DNA of 41,130 nt from Lachnospiraceae bacterium (GCA_029063085.1 JAIDOW010000050.1:1-41130), one strand, 5' to 3'; shown: positions 16,854 through 25,827, counted from the stretch's first letter. Numbers and translations: made by a program. The notes: generated from the letters alone by a model not told the origin.

Positions 16854-19202
16854 ATGGAAAATACAAAACAGGATAGTTGTACAATCCCAATGATGGTGCT
16901 TAGAGATATGGTAATCATGCCGGGAACCAGTGTTCATTTTGATATACAAAGAGATGTTTCCATCCATGCAGTAAATGCGGCAATGGAGGGGAATCAGGAT
17001 TTATTTGTGGTTGCGGCAAAGACTTCCAATGCCAGTGATAAGGTTTCCAGGGAACAGTTATATGAAGTAGGGACGATCGTTACAGTGAGACAGGTGTTAA
17101 AACTTCCCAAGGGATTGATCAGAGTACTTTTTGCGGGGAAGGAAAGGGCAGTATTAGATGAAATGTCCTACGAAGATGACTATTATAAAGCATCAGTTAC
17201 GAAGATGGTCAGTGATATGAACCAGCTGTCAGAGACAGAATGTACTGCAAGAATTCGAACGATCAAAAGTGTACTGAAACGGTGTGAAAAATGCCGGCTG
17301 ATTCCCAATGAAATGACAATGTCCACACTGAACAAAGTAAAGGATTTGGAATTTCTGGTTGACTTGACAGCAGAAGCAGTCCCGATGCAGGTACATCTGA
17401 AACAGCAGATTTTGGAGACCGCAGATATTTCGGAAAGAGTGGAAAAACTGCTCACGATTCTGTTGAACGAAATTGAGATTTATGAAGTTCGTGCTGAGAT
17501 TGGCGAGAAGCTTAAGGACTGCGTGAACAAGAATCAGAGGGATTATGTTTTAAGAGAACAGCTTAAGGTAATCAAGAAGGAACTCGGGGAGGAGAATACG
17601 GAAGATGAGGGTGACCGTTATCAGGCATGGCTTTCCGAAGTAAATCCTCCCAAAGAGGTGAGAGAGAAATTAGAAAAAGAAATAAAAAGGTTCAGGAGCT
17701 TAGCCTATGCATCTTCGGAAAGTGCAGTGATCCGTAATTATATTGAAACCTTGTTGGAATATCCATGGAATCAGGCGAGTGAAGAAAATCGTGATCTAAA
17801 AAAAGCGATTGAACGGTTAGAAGGTGATCATTACGGACTTACCAAGATCAAAGAGAGGATTATTGATTATCTTGCGGTGCGTAATTTAAGTGGAAAAAAA
17901 GATGCACCGATTCTTTGTCTGGTGGGACCTCCGGGAACGGGAAAAACGTCAATTGCCAGATCCATTGCTGCCTCGCTTAATAAGGAGTATGGCAGAATCG
18001 CTTTAGGCGGTGTCAGGGATGAGGCAGAAATCCGGGGACACCGGAAAACTTATATTGGGGCGATGCCGGGAAGAATTGTAACAGCCATTGCAAAGACAGG
18101 TGTGAATAATCCGTTGATTTTATTAGATGAAATAGATAAGACCAGCAGTGATTATAAAGGAGATACTTCTTCTGCATTATTAGAGGTACTTGATGGGGAA
18201 CAGAATGTTTATTTTACGGACCATTATTTTGAAGTGCCGGTGGATTTGAGCAGTGTGCTGTTTATCGCTACAGCCAATGATGCTTCCGCGATACCGGAGC
18301 CCCTTCGTGACCGTATGGAGCTCATAGAGGTTAACAGTTATACAGAAAATGAGAAGTTCCACATTGCAAAGCTATATCTGGTTTCAAAGCAGCTTGAGAA
18401 GAATGGTCTGAAAAAAAGACAGTTTAAGATTACAGACGAAGCTATTTACAAAATTATACGGAATTATACTAGGGAAGCAGGAGTACGTAATTTAGAGAGA
18501 CTTTTGGGAAGACTGATGCAAAAAGCTGCACGAGGGATAGTAACGGAAGAGTTTAAGTCTCTTAAGGTAACACCTAAAAGATTGCCGGAGTTGCTGGGAG
18601 TGGAAAAATACACGACTGACAATGAAGATTTTGCAGATAAGGTTGGTGTGGCATCAGGACTGGCATGGACAAAAGTGGGCGGAGATACTTTGAAAATAGA
18701 AGTAAATCTGCTAGAAGGAAAAGGAGGTCTTACCCTGACAGGAAATCTGGGAGACGTGATGAAGGAATCTGCCCAGATTGCCCTTTCTTTTGTGAGGACA
18801 CTTTCTGAGGTGAAAAAATTGCCGGATGAATATTTTGAAAAACACATTGTTCATGTACATGTTCCGGAAGGAGCAACTCCAAAGGATGGTCCGTCAGCGG
18901 GCATTACAATGGCACTTGCCATGTATTCTGCATTGACAAACCGCCCGGTAAGTGGAAGGATTGCAATGACAGGTGAAGTCACATTGAAAGGGAATGTGCT
19001 TCCAATCGGGGGGCTGAAAGAAAAACTGCTTGCTGCTAAAAATGCAGGTATGAATAAGGTACTGGTTCCAGCGAAGAACCGAAAAAATGTGGAGGAATTG
19101 GAGTCTGAGATTACAGAAGGAATGGAAATTTTATATGTTTCCCACATGAATGAGGTGATTCAAAACGGAATAGCAAAGCGTACGATTTCTTTGAAAATAT
19201 AG
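16854..19202 (+). CDS. lon: ATP-dependent protease Lon
   Basis: A 782-residue AAA+ serine protease that degrades misfolded and regulatory proteins in the cytosol. The N-terminal LON domain starts IPMMVLRDMVIMPG. The ATPase has Walker A GPPGTGKTS and Walker B PLILLDEID, and the protease domain holds the catalytic Ser in PKDGPSAGITMA and the Lys in EKLLAAKNAGM. ATG 16848 is in frame but lies only a base or two from the GTGAGGA ribosome site; ATG 16854 has the better spacing and was chosen. It is followed after 56 bp by ysxC, as in Bacillus and Clostridia. Confidence 0.96.
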   Translation: MENTKQDSCTIPMMVLRDMVIMPGTSVHFDIQRDVSIHAVNAAMEGNQDLFVVAAKTSNASDKVSREQLYEVGTIVTVRQVLKLPKGLIRVLFAGKERAVLDEMSYEDDYYKASVTKMVSDMNQLSETECTARIRTIKSVLKRCEKCRLIPNEMTMSTLNKVKDLEFLVDLTAEAVPMQVHLKQQILETADISERVEKLLTILLNEIEIYEVRAEIGEKLKDCVNKNQRDYVLREQLKVIKKELGEENTEDEGDRYQAWLSEVNPPKEVREKLEKEIKRFRSLAYASSESAVIRNYIETLLEYPWNQASEENRDLKKAIERLEGDHYGLTKIKERIIDYLAVRNLSGKKDAPILCLVGPPGTGKTSIARSIAASLNKEYGRIALGGVRDEAEIRGHRKTYIGAMPGRIVTAIAKTGVNNPLILLDEIDKTSSDYKGDTSSALLEVLDGEQNVYFTDHYFEVPVDLSSVLFIATANDASAIPEPLRDRMELIEVNSYTENEKFHIAKLYLVSKQLEKNGLKKRQFKITDEAIYKIIRNYTREAGVRNLERLLGRLMQKAARGIVTEEFKSLKVTPKRLPELLGVEKYTTDNEDFADKVGVASGLAWTKVGGDTLKIEVNLLEGKGGLTLTGNLGDVMKESAQIALSFVRTLSEVKKLPDEYFEKHIVHVHVPEGATPKDGPSAGITMALAMYSALTNRPVSGRIAMTGEVTLKGNVLPIGGLKEKLLAAKNAGMNKVLVPAKNRKNVEELESEITEGMEILYVSHMNEVIQNGIAKRTISLKI

Positions 19203-19258
19203 ATTGGGATGTATTATCTGGAAATGGAATTGGTACAAATTATTTGGAGGAAATGTGA

Positions 19259-19846
19259 ATGGTTATAAAAAGTGCACAGTTAGAGACAGTTTGTGGTGTT
19301 ACCAGCAAGCTGCCAAAGAATAAAGAATTGGAAATTGCATTTGCGGGAAAATCCAATGTTGGAAAATCTTCCTTAATTAATGGGCTTCTCAATAGGAAAG
19401 CATTGGCAAGGACATCTTCCCAGCCGGGAAAAACCCAGACAATTAATTTTTACCGGATTAATGACGCATTTTATTTTGTGGATTTACCGGGCTATGGTTA
19501 TGCCAAGGTTTCTGTTTCAGAGAGGGAAAAATGGGGGAAGATGATAGAGAGATATCTACATACCTCGGAAAATCTTGTATTGGTGTTTTTGCTGATTGAT
19601 ATCCGCCATGAACCTTCTGCAAACGATAAGATGATGTATGACTGGATTGTGCATAATGGATTTACTCCGGTTATCATTGCTACAAAATCGGATAAGATTA
19701 AACGCTCCCAGCTTCAGAAGAATTTAAAGAGTATACGTACGAAACTGGAGATGCCTAAGGAGGATATTATCTTCCCGTATTCTGCATTATCCAAGCAGGG
19801 GAGGGAAGAAATACTTGATTATATTGAATCGGTTCTGGCAGGATGA
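19259..19846 (+). CDS. ysxC: Ribosome biogenesis GTPase YsxC/EngB
   Basis: A 195-residue GTPase needed for late assembly of the 50S subunit. G1 is GKSNVGKSS, G2 lies around SSQPGKTQT, G3 is DLPGYGYAKV, G4 is TKSDK and G5 is SALSKQG. Length matches the family. The start follows TTGGAGG with 8 bp spacing. It is the last gene of the quality-control operon; its stop codon directly abuts the stop codon of the convergent DUF4364 gene, and both stops lie in a 10 bp hairpin. Confidence 0.96.
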   Translation: MVIKSAQLETVCGVTSKLPKNKELEIAFAGKSNVGKSSLINGLLNRKALARTSSQPGKTQTINFYRINDAFYFVDLPGYGYAKVSVSEREKWGKMIERYLHTSENLVLVFLLIDIRHEPSANDKMMYDWIVHNGFTPVIIATKSDKIKRSQLQKNLKSIRTKLEMPKEDIIFPYSALSKQGREEILDYIESVLAG

Positions 19847-19862
19847 TTAAGTATCCTGCCAG
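19835..19862. terminator. Perfect hairpin over the two abutting stop codons
   Basis: CTGGCAGGAT (19835-19844) and ATCCTGCCAG (19853-19862) are perfect inverted copies with the loop GATTAAGT, which contains parts of both stop codons (TGA of ysxC, and TAA of DUF4364 on the other strand). No T-run follows on either strand. It probably defines 3' ends of both transcripts, perhaps with Rho, whose gene is nearby. Confidence 0.6.
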
Positions 19863-20368
19863 ACCTGTGTAATCAGATATTGATAGATTTCTTCACTTTT
19901 ACTCTGCCAGGAGTCACAAATATGAATAGCCTGTTCCTGAGTGGGAACAGTAAGCTTAATCTCTAACAGAGTCTGATTTCTTTCTTTAATGCTGCATTGT
20001 GCAATATATTCATTGTTAGATGGATAATAGTCGGAAGAAATAGCGGACTCATTGCGAAGTTCAATCTTTTGTTCCTTCAAATAGTTAAGGATATCCATTT
20101 TTATCGCATCTGATATTTTAAATTCAAATAACTCTATTGCTTCTTTACCTTGTTCGGTAATTTCATACAGGGAATGATTCCGTTCAGCAGTGGGTTTGAT
20201 AAAATCATTTTCAATCAGTTCGTTAATGGCGATCTGAAGATTAAAATAGCTGGTATATCCTTTATCCAGGACAAACTGCGAAATCTGGGCAAAGGTAAGT
20301 GGAAAATCTACTCTGTCTAACATATATAATACCATTAACTTGTAAAGAACCAGTCCTTCATTTGTCAT
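19847..20368 (-). CDS. DUF4364 winged-helix family protein
   Basis: A 173-residue protein of a Clostridia-specific family. The N-terminal half (LVLYKLMVLYMLDRVDFPLTFAQISQFVLDKGYTSYFNLQIAINEL) has the pattern of a winged-helix DNA-binding domain and resembles PadR-like regulators, with ITEQGKEAIELFE as the wing and following helix. The C-terminal half is strand-rich. There is no membrane segment. The start follows GGAG. It lies 46 bp downstream of the malic enzyme gene on the same strand with no terminator between, so the two are probably co-transcribed. Its regulatory target is unknown. Confidence 0.82.
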   Translation of the reverse strand: MTNEGLVLYKLMVLYMLDRVDFPLTFAQISQFVLDKGYTSYFNLQIAINELIENDFIKPTAERNHSLYEITEQGKEAIELFEFKISDAIKMDILNYLKEQKIELRNESAISSDYYPSNNEYIAQCSIKERNQTLLEIKLTVPTQEQAIHICDSWQSKSEEIYQYLITQVWQDT

Positions 20369-20414
20369 ACAAACTCCATTCTGCCATCTATAATAACGGC
20401 ATAAAAAACATTAA

Positions 20415-21569
20415 TTAAGAGCGAATATGGGATTTTACGGCTTCGCTTACGATATCGGCTACTCGTGGATCAAATGCTTCCGGCATGATAAAATCATCAT
20501 TCAATTCTTCGTCTGAAACCAGTCCGGCAATGGCATTAGCCGCAGCTAATTTCATTTCTTCAGTGATAACGGAAGCACGACCTTCCAGAGCACCTTTAAA
20601 AATGCCGGGAAAGGCTATGACGTTATTTACCTGATTGGGGAAATCGGAACGTCCGGTTCCCACGATTCTTGCACCGGAGGCTTTGGCGATATCCGGCATG
20701 ATCTCCGGAGTAGGATTTGCCATCGCAAATAAAATGGAATCGGTATTCATGGATTTTACCATCTGGGCTGTTACAATATTTGGTGCAGAGACACCGATAA
20801 AGATGTCAGCTCCGATTAATGCGTCTGCAAGAGAGCCGGTTTTTTCTTCTAAATTGGTGACTTTCACCATTTCCTGCTGCATCCAGTTAAGTCCTTCGTA
20901 ATCTTTGTGAAGAATACCGTTACGGTCACAGATGGTAACATTTTTAAAACCATAGGTAAGCAATAATTTTGTAATGGCAATTCCGGCAGAACCGGCACCG
21001 TTTACGACAACTTTGCAGACTTCCTTGTTCTTTCCTGTAATGCGGAGGCTGTTGATAATACCAGAGAGAACTACTATGGCAGTACCATGCTGATCATCAT
21101 GGAATACGGGAATATCCAAAGCTTCATTCAGGCGTTTTTCTATTTCGAAACAGCGAGGAGCAGAGATATCCTCCAGATTGATTCCTCCAAAAGCAGGAGC
21201 GATACGAATGATCGTATCCACTATTTCATCGGTATCCTGAGTATCCAGACAGATGGGAACCGCATTGACATTACCAAAGGATTTGAATAGTACAGCCTTT
21301 CCTTCCATAACAGGCATGGCGGCAGCAGCACCGATATTGCCAAGACCAAGTACGGCACTTCCGTCAGAAATAACAGCAACCGTGTTGCCTTTTTGTGTAT
21401 ATTTGTAGACATCTGCTGGATTTTCAGCAATCTTTCTACAGGGCTCGGCAACACCAGGAGTATAAGCTAATGATAAGTCTTCGCGGGATTTGACCTGGCA
21501 CTTTGGTTCTGTGCTTATTTTACCGGCCCATTCTTCATGTAATTTTAAAGCTCTTTCGTAAACATCCAT
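20415..21569 (-). CDS. NAD-dependent malic enzyme (oxaloacetate-decarboxylating)
   Basis: A 384-residue short-form malic enzyme converting malate and NAD(P)+ to pyruvate, CO2 and NAD(P)H. Visible are [24 protein letters not shown], the metal/substrate motif [11 protein letters not shown], and the Rossmann nucleotide fold [12 protein letters not shown] followed by an acidic ICDRNG, which favours NAD. It lacks the C-terminal phosphotransacetylase-like domain of long MaeB proteins. The start follows AAAGGTGG. A sigma-A promoter and a palindrome at the transcription start lie directly upstream, suggesting repression by an unidentified regulator. Confidence 0.93.
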   Translation of the reverse strand: MDVYERALKLHEEWAGKISTEPKCQVKSREDLSLAYTPGVAEPCRKIAENPADVYKYTQKGNTVAVISDGSAVLGLGNIGAAAAMPVMEGKAVLFKSFGNVNAVPICLDTQDTDEIVDTIIRIAPAFGGINLEDISAPRCFEIEKRLNEALDIPVFHDDQHGTAIVVLSGIINSLRITGKNKEVCKVVVNGAGSAGIAITKLLLTYGFKNVTICDRNGILHKDYEGLNWMQQEMVKVTNLEEKTGSLADALIGADIFIGVSAPNIVTAQMVKSMNTDSILFAMANPTPEIMPDIAKASGARIVGTGRSDFPNQVNNVIAFPGIFKGALEGRASVITEEMKLAAANAIAGLVSDEELNDDFIMPEAFDPRVADIVSEAVKSHIRS

Positions 21570-21598
21570 TTTTATCCACCTTTAAATATAAATAAATT

Positions 21599-21611
21599 TG
21601 TGATCATCACA
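21599..21611. promoter_or_regulatory. Palindromic operator candidate of the malic enzyme gene
   Basis: TGTGATCATCACA is a perfect 6+6 palindrome with a 1 bp centre. It lies at about +2 to +14 of the predicted malic enzyme transcript, a usual place for a repressor site. The form recalls GntR-family sites; the two arms are too close for a standard CRP/FNR site. Confidence 0.5.
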
Positions 21612-21620
21612 CTATTTTTT

Positions 21621-21649
21621 ATCTTACCATTTGCACTAAGGTAATGCAA
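21621..21649 (-). promoter_or_regulatory. Sigma-A promoter of the malic enzyme gene
   Basis: On the minus strand, TTGCAT (21644-21649) and TAAGAT (21621-21626) are separated by 17 bp. TTGCA also recurs inverted as TGCAA within the spacer. The start would be near 21613. Confidence 0.6.
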
Positions 21650-21705
21650 GGTTCTTTCAGGAAAATTTGAGAGAGTTTTGTTTTATGAAAATCGGCATTT
21701 TGGGG

Positions 21706-21733
21706 TTTACATTCCTATAAAGTATGTTATAAT
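21706..21733 (+). promoter_or_regulatory. Extended -10 sigma-A promoter of rho
   Basis: TTTACA (21706-21711), a 16 bp spacer and TGT-TATAAT (21728-21733). Transcription would start near 21740, leaving a leader of about 140 nt before rho. I see no strong fold in it. The rest of the 312 bp gap holds the divergent malic enzyme promoter. Confidence 0.65.
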
Positions 21734-21881
21734 CGGAATAGTTGTGAAATATCTATATCTATTATTTATTCAGATTTTACCCAGTATTGATAATTGATTT
21801 TTGCGGGCAGGGATTTAGATTTATGCCTGTTATTGTGTTTTTCTCTGCTTTATGTGAGGTGGACAAGAGGAAGGAGTATGT

Positions 21882-23204
21882 ATGAACTATGAAGATATGA
21901 CTTTGCAGGAACTTAAGAATGTAGCAAAGGAACTAGGGATCAAGGGCGTTACGGTTATGAAAAAAGATGAATTGATAGATCTTTTGAATGCAGTAAAGGG
22001 ACATCAGAAGGAAACTGTTAAAAAGGAAAAGAAGGATACCGTAAAAGCAGATGCTGTTGATATGAATCTTGACAGTGGCAAAGAGGCTAATGGTATATTG
22101 GAGGTTATGTCGGATGGCTTTGGTTTTATCCGTTGTGAGAATTATCTTCCGGGTGAGAATGATATCTATGTTTCGCCGGCACAGATCAAACGTTTTAATT
22201 TGAAAACGGGTGATATTGTTATTGGTAATCAGAAGGTTAAAACAGAAAAAGAAAAATTCGCAGCGCTTTTATATATTAAAACAATTAACGGATATTCAGT
22301 GGAAGAGGCAATGAAACGTAAAAATTTCGAAAATTTGACGCCTGTTTTTCCAGATGAAAGAATAAAGCTTGAGAATGAACATGCCAAGGGTGTTTCCATG
22401 CGTATTATGGATTTGCTGGCACCGATTGGAAAGGGGCAAAGGGGAATGATTGTAGCACCGCCCAAAGCAGGTAAGACGACCCTGCTTAAACAGATTGCCA
22501 TCAGTATCAGCAGAACTTACCGGGATATGCACCTTATTGTATTGCTGATTGATGAACGTCCGGAGGAGGTTACGGATATCAGGGAATCCATAGAGGGACC
22601 GAATGTGGAAGTCATTTATTCTACTTTCGATGAACTTCCAGAGCATCATAAGCGTGTATCTGAAATGGTATTGGAGCGTGCGAAGCGTTTAGTAGAGCAC
22701 AAAGAAAATGTTGTAATCCTGCTGGATTCCATTACCAGGCTGGCGAGAGCATATAATCTTACGGTTCCGCCAAGTGGAAGAACTTTGACTGGAGGTCTGG
22801 ATCCGGCTGCTCTGCATATGCCAAAGAAGTTTTTTGGAGCGGCAAGGAATATGCGTGAAGGCGGTTCCCTGACGGTATTGGCAACGGCATTGGTAGAGAC
22901 CGGTTCTAAAATGGATGATGTCGTATTTGAAGAGTTTAAAGGAACCGGTAATATGGAGCTGGTTCTTGACCGCAAGCTTTCGGAAAAGAGGATTTTTCCT
23001 GCTATTGATATTGCAAAATCAGGGACAAGGCGGGATGATCTGCTGTTAACTCCTTTAGAGAGGGAAGCAGTGTATGCCATGCATAAAGAATTCTCTGGTA
23101 ACAGGGGAGAGGAATCGATAGAAGAAGTGTTGAAGCTTTTTGTGAGAACGAAGGATAATCAGGAGTTTTTGGACTTGGTAAAACGTTCTTTGTTGAGAAA
23201 ATAA
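21882..23204 (+). CDS. rho: Transcription termination factor Rho
   Basis: A 440-residue hexameric RNA helicase that ends transcription. The N-terminal Rho_N segment (MTLQELKNVAKELGIKGV, to about 36) is followed by a short Lys/Asp-rich insert, the cold-shock-like RNA-binding domain (about 68-140; DGFGFIR and DIYVSPAQIKRF), the P-loop APPKAGKTT, LLDSITRLARAYN, and the Q/R-loop region SGRTLTGGLDPAAL. The start follows GAAGGAG. It is the first gene of the group rho, rpmE, DUF1385, prmC, prfA, an order usual in Clostridia. The insert is much shorter than in actinobacterial Rho proteins. Confidence 0.97.
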   Translation: MNYEDMTLQELKNVAKELGIKGVTVMKKDELIDLLNAVKGHQKETVKKEKKDTVKADAVDMNLDSGKEANGILEVMSDGFGFIRCENYLPGENDIYVSPAQIKRFNLKTGDIVIGNQKVKTEKEKFAALLYIKTINGYSVEEAMKRKNFENLTPVFPDERIKLENEHAKGVSMRIMDLLAPIGKGQRGMIVAPPKAGKTTLLKQIAISISRTYRDMHLIVLLIDERPEEVTDIRESIEGPNVEVIYSTFDELPEHHKRVSEMVLERAKRLVEHKENVVILLDSITRLARAYNLTVPPSGRTLTGGLDPAALHMPKKFFGAARNMREGGSLTVLATALVETGSKMDDVVFEEFKGTGNMELVLDRKLSEKRIFPAIDIAKSGTRRDDLLLTPLEREAVYAMHKEFSGNRGEESIEEVLKLFVRTKDNQEFLDLVKRSLLRK

Positions 23205-23231
23205 TAAAGTTATTATTAAGAGAAAAAGTGC

Positions 23232-23260
23232 TTGCAATTATATGATAAGCATGGTAAAAT
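23232..23260 (+). promoter_or_regulatory. Sigma-A promoter of rpmE
   Basis: TTGCAA (23232-23237), a 17 bp spacer and TAAAAT (23255-23260). The leader of about 50 nt contains a small GGCGG/CTGCC stem just before the ribosome site, which could be a ribosomal-protein leader; this is uncertain. Confidence 0.6.
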
Positions 23261-23316
23261 ACAGAAGTTGTTTAGGCGGGTTGGAATCTGCCAATATATT
23301 TTGAGAGGTGTATACG

Positions 23317-23526
23317 ATGAGAGAAGGAATTCATCCAAATTATTATCAGGCAAAAGTGGTTTGTAACTGTGGTAACGAGTTTGTAACAGGTTCAACCAAG
23401 GAAGAGATTCATGTAGAGATTTGCTCTAAATGTCATTCTTTCTATACAGGTCAGCAAAAGGCAGCACAGGCTCGTGGTCGTATTGATAAGTTCAATCGTA
23501 AGTACGGAGTTAATCAGGCTAATTAG
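23317..23526 (+). CDS. rpmE: 50S ribosomal protein L31, zinc-binding type
   Basis: A 69-residue large-subunit ribosomal protein. Cys16, Cys18, Cys36 and Cys39 form the zinc site of the C+ type (CNC and CSKC), so this is the version used when zinc is ample. [10 protein letters not shown] is the standard L31 beginning. The frame is open from GTG 23308, but GAGAGGTG is clearly the ribosome site for ATG 23317. It has its own promoter and terminator between rho and the DUF1385 gene. Confidence 0.97.
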   Translation: MREGIHPNYYQAKVVCNCGNEFVTGSTKEEIHVEICSKCHSFYTGQQKAAQARGRIDKFNRKYGVNQAN

Positions 23527-23536
23527 TAACGGTTCT

Positions 23537-23566
23537 AGGTTGGGATTGAATAATCTCAACCTTTTT
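23537..23566 (+). terminator. Intrinsic terminator of rpmE
   Basis: AGGTTGGGATT (23537-23547) pairs with AATCTCAACCT (23552-23562), 11 bp with one G-U pair and a 4-nt loop, followed by TTTT. Confidence 0.9.
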
Positions 23567-23583
23567 GCGTTATAAGCATGAAC

Positions 23584-23641
23584 GCAGTTTCCGAATGAAT
23601 ATGCTGGCAGCTTGCTGTCAGGCATATTTAGCGGAAACTAT
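23584..23641. repeat. Long nested hairpin after rpmE
   Basis: AGTTTCCG (23586-23593) pairs with CGGAAACT (23632-23639). Inside, AATATGC pairs with GCATATT, and at the tip GGCAG-CTTG-CTGTC. These stems run almost continuously for about 20 bp on each side. It directly precedes the tandem repeats and may be one end of a repetitive element. It has no T-run. Confidence 0.7.
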
Positions 23642-23654
23642 GTGAGTGTAAACG

Positions 23655-23830
23655 AACACCGAGATGGAGCAAAGCGAAATCGAGGTGCGTTCATGCGGAT
23701 TGAGGGAAACACCGAGAAGAAGCGAAGTGAAATTGAGGTGCGTTCATGCGGATTGAGAGGGAACACCGAGAAGAAGCAAAGCGAAATCGAGGTGCGTTCA
23801 TGTGAATGAAGGGAAAATAATCGAACACCG
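23655..23830. repeat. Three tandem repeats of 53-54 bp plus a partial fourth
   Basis: AACACCG begins at 23655, 23708, 23762 and 23824. Each of the first three copies continues with a purine-rich block (AGCRAAGYGAAATYGAGGTG as the shared core) and ends in GCGTTCATG. Copies differ at only a few bases; the fourth breaks off after the first seven or so bases. Each unit can form a small hairpin (CACC with GGTG). Together with the preceding hairpin this fills the 349 bp between rpmE and the DUF1385 gene. Open frames through the repeats on both strands are repeat artefacts. Confidence 0.85.
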
Positions 23831-23875
23831 GATTGGAGTACAGATAGATTTTTTGAAAGAGTAGAGGTTTGTATC

Positions 23876-24838
23876 ATGGAAGAGAGATTACCAAAGGGAA
23901 CACTTGGCGGTCAGGCGGTAATTGAGGGCGTTATGATGAAAGGTCCGAAAAGCTATTCCGTCGCAGTAAGAAAACCGGATCACAAGATAGAAGTAAAACT
24001 GCAAAAACATCAGTCATTTGGGGACAGACATGCCGTTTGTAAGGTACCGTTTATCCGAGGAGTCGTAAATTTTGCGGAAGCAATGGTAATAGGAATGAAA
24101 ACTCTTACCTATTCGTCCTCTTTTTATGAAGAGGATGAGATAGAGACAAAAGCAGATAAGCTGTTTAAGGATATTTTTAAGGAAAAGGCAGAAAATGTAA
24201 TTATCGGATTTACGGTTCTGTTATCCGTTATTATCGCAGTTGCTCTGTTTATGATGCTGCCGGCAGTTTTGGCAGAGATTATCGGGAAATGGGTAAAAAG
24301 TCATATCTGGCTTTCTGTGATAGAGGGTGTGATACGTCTTGTGATTTTTATTATTTATGTGCTTTTAATTTCACAGATGGAAGATATTAAGAGAGTATTT
24401 ATGTATCATGGGGCAGAGCATAAGACGATTAACTGCTATGAATCAGGAGAAAAACTGACTCCGGAAAATGTTGCGAGGCATACCCGTTATCATAAACGTT
24501 GTGGAACCAGTTTTTTATTCATAGTTATGATTGTCAGTATTTTTGTATTTATGTTTATCACGGCTGAACAGATGTGGCTGCGTTTTTTACTGCGACTGAT
24601 ACTGGTTCCAGTGGTGGCAGGTATTTCTTACGAATTTATCCGGCTGGCAGGAAGATATGACAATGCATTTTTTAATATTTTAAGTAAACCTGGAATGTGG
24701 ATTCAGAAGCTGACTACCAAAGAGCCGGAAGAGGAAATGATTCAGGTAGCCATTATCTCAGTGGAAGCGGTCTTATATGGGAAAACTTATGTGGATGCAG
24801 TTAACGAGGCACAGGGAATCGGTGTATCAAAGGATTAA
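23876..24838 (+). CDS. DUF1385 membrane protein
   Basis: A 320-residue membrane protein of a conserved family with unknown function. The N-terminal GGQAVIEGVMMKGP is the family signature, and a central YHGAEHKTINCYE motif, rich in His and Glu, suggests a metal site. Four hydrophobic segments are visible at about 107-130, 140-165, 205-225 and 228-250. The start follows GAGGTT. It lies 56 bp before prmC. In Clostridia the gene is regularly placed between rpmE and prmC/prfA, so a link to ribosome or envelope function is suspected but unproven. Confidence 0.9.
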   Translation: MEERLPKGTLGGQAVIEGVMMKGPKSYSVAVRKPDHKIEVKLQKHQSFGDRHAVCKVPFIRGVVNFAEAMVIGMKTLTYSSSFYEEDEIETKADKLFKDIFKEKAENVIIGFTVLLSVIIAVALFMMLPAVLAEIIGKWVKSHIWLSVIEGVIRLVIFIIYVLLISQMEDIKRVFMYHGAEHKTINCYESGEKLTPENVARHTRYHKRCGTSFLFIVMIVSIFVFMFITAEQMWLRFLLRLILVPVVAGISYEFIRLAGRYDNAFFNILSKPGMWIQKLTTKEPEEEMIQVAIISVEAVLYGKTYVDAVNEAQGIGVSKD

Positions 24839-24893
24839 AGAATGGCAGACCGGGTGCCGTTTTATAAATCGGTTACAGGCGGGAGGCAGATGA

Positions 24894-25781
24894 ATGGCTA
24901 CAATTCGGGAATTACTAACTCTTGGAAAAGAGAAACTGGAAAGCAGTGGGAATGAATATGCAAAATATGAACGGAAGGTACTGTTAGAAGAAGTCCTCGG
25001 CTGCAATTATATGTATATGCTGATGAATGGAGAAGAAGAGGTTTCCGGTGAGAAGGAAAAGAAGTATCTTAGTCTGTTGGAACGAAGATGTGCACATTAT
25101 CCGTTACAGTACCTGCTGGGATATGCACATTTTATGGATTATACTTTTTATGTTAATGAGAATGTTCTGATTCCTAGAAACGATACGGAAATTTTAGTAG
25201 AATGTGCCAATAAAATATTAGGTGATATGACAGGAAATTTTTCTACGAAAACAGAGCAGGAAGAAAAGGGAAAATCTGAAAATTCTGTTCAGGTATTGGA
25301 TTTATGCTGTGGTACCGGCTGTATCGGCATTTCTTTAAAATTATATCATCAGGGGATCGCACTTACTCTGGCAGATGTTTCCAAAGAGGCTTTAGAGGTT
25401 ACAAAGCGTAATCTGGAAAAACATGATGTTAAGGGAGAACTTATATGCAGCAGTCTTTTCCAGAAAATTACAGGGAAAATGGATATGATAGTCAGTAATC
25501 CTCCTTATATCGAAAGCAGGGTAATTGATACATTGATGCCGGAAGTAAAGGAGCATGAACCGTTGCTGGCATTGGATGGCGGTGAGGACGGACTTGATTT
25601 TTATAGAAAAATTACAATGCAGGCACCGGATTATTTAAATACCGGAGGGTGGCTGCTATTTGAAATAGGGTATAACCAGAAAGAGGCGGTTTTACAGATT
25701 ATGAAGGCAAAAGGTTTTAAGGATATAGAAGTGAAGACAGATTATGCAGGTCTTGATCGTGTTGTATATGGGCACTCGTAG
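24894..25781 (+). CDS. prmC: Peptide chain release factor glutamine methyltransferase
   Basis: A 295-residue SAM-dependent enzyme that methylates the Gln of the GGQ motif in release factors, here probably the product of the next gene. The SAM site is VLDLCCGTGCIGIS, and the catalytic NPPY motif is at about 203-206 (IVSNPPYIES). The N-terminal helical domain has the typical YPLQYLLGYAHFM and LIPRNDTEILVE. A hydrophilic Lys/Glu/Ser insertion of about 20 residues lies between the two domains. The start follows GGGAGG. It is 46 bp upstream of prfA. Confidence 0.95.
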   Translation: MATIRELLTLGKEKLESSGNEYAKYERKVLLEEVLGCNYMYMLMNGEEEVSGEKEKKYLSLLERRCAHYPLQYLLGYAHFMDYTFYVNENVLIPRNDTEILVECANKILGDMTGNFSTKTEQEEKGKSENSVQVLDLCCGTGCIGISLKLYHQGIALTLADVSKEALEVTKRNLEKHDVKGELICSSLFQKITGKMDMIVSNPPYIESRVIDTLMPEVKEHEPLLALDGGEDGLDFYRKITMQAPDYLNTGGWLLFEIGYNQKEAVLQIMKAKGFKDIEVKTDYAGLDRVVYGHS

Positions 25782-25827
25782 CGGTGGGTAATGATAAAAT
25801 AGAAAAGAAAAAGAGAGGAATATGAAT

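Noticed and set aside
23584-23830. CRISPR array
   Set aside because: Units are contiguous 53-54 bp tandem copies without unique spacers, and no cas gene is in the window.
23612-23877. Open frames on both strands through the tandem repeats
   Set aside because: Their repeated peptide blocks only mirror the DNA repeats; no ribosome site and no family pattern.
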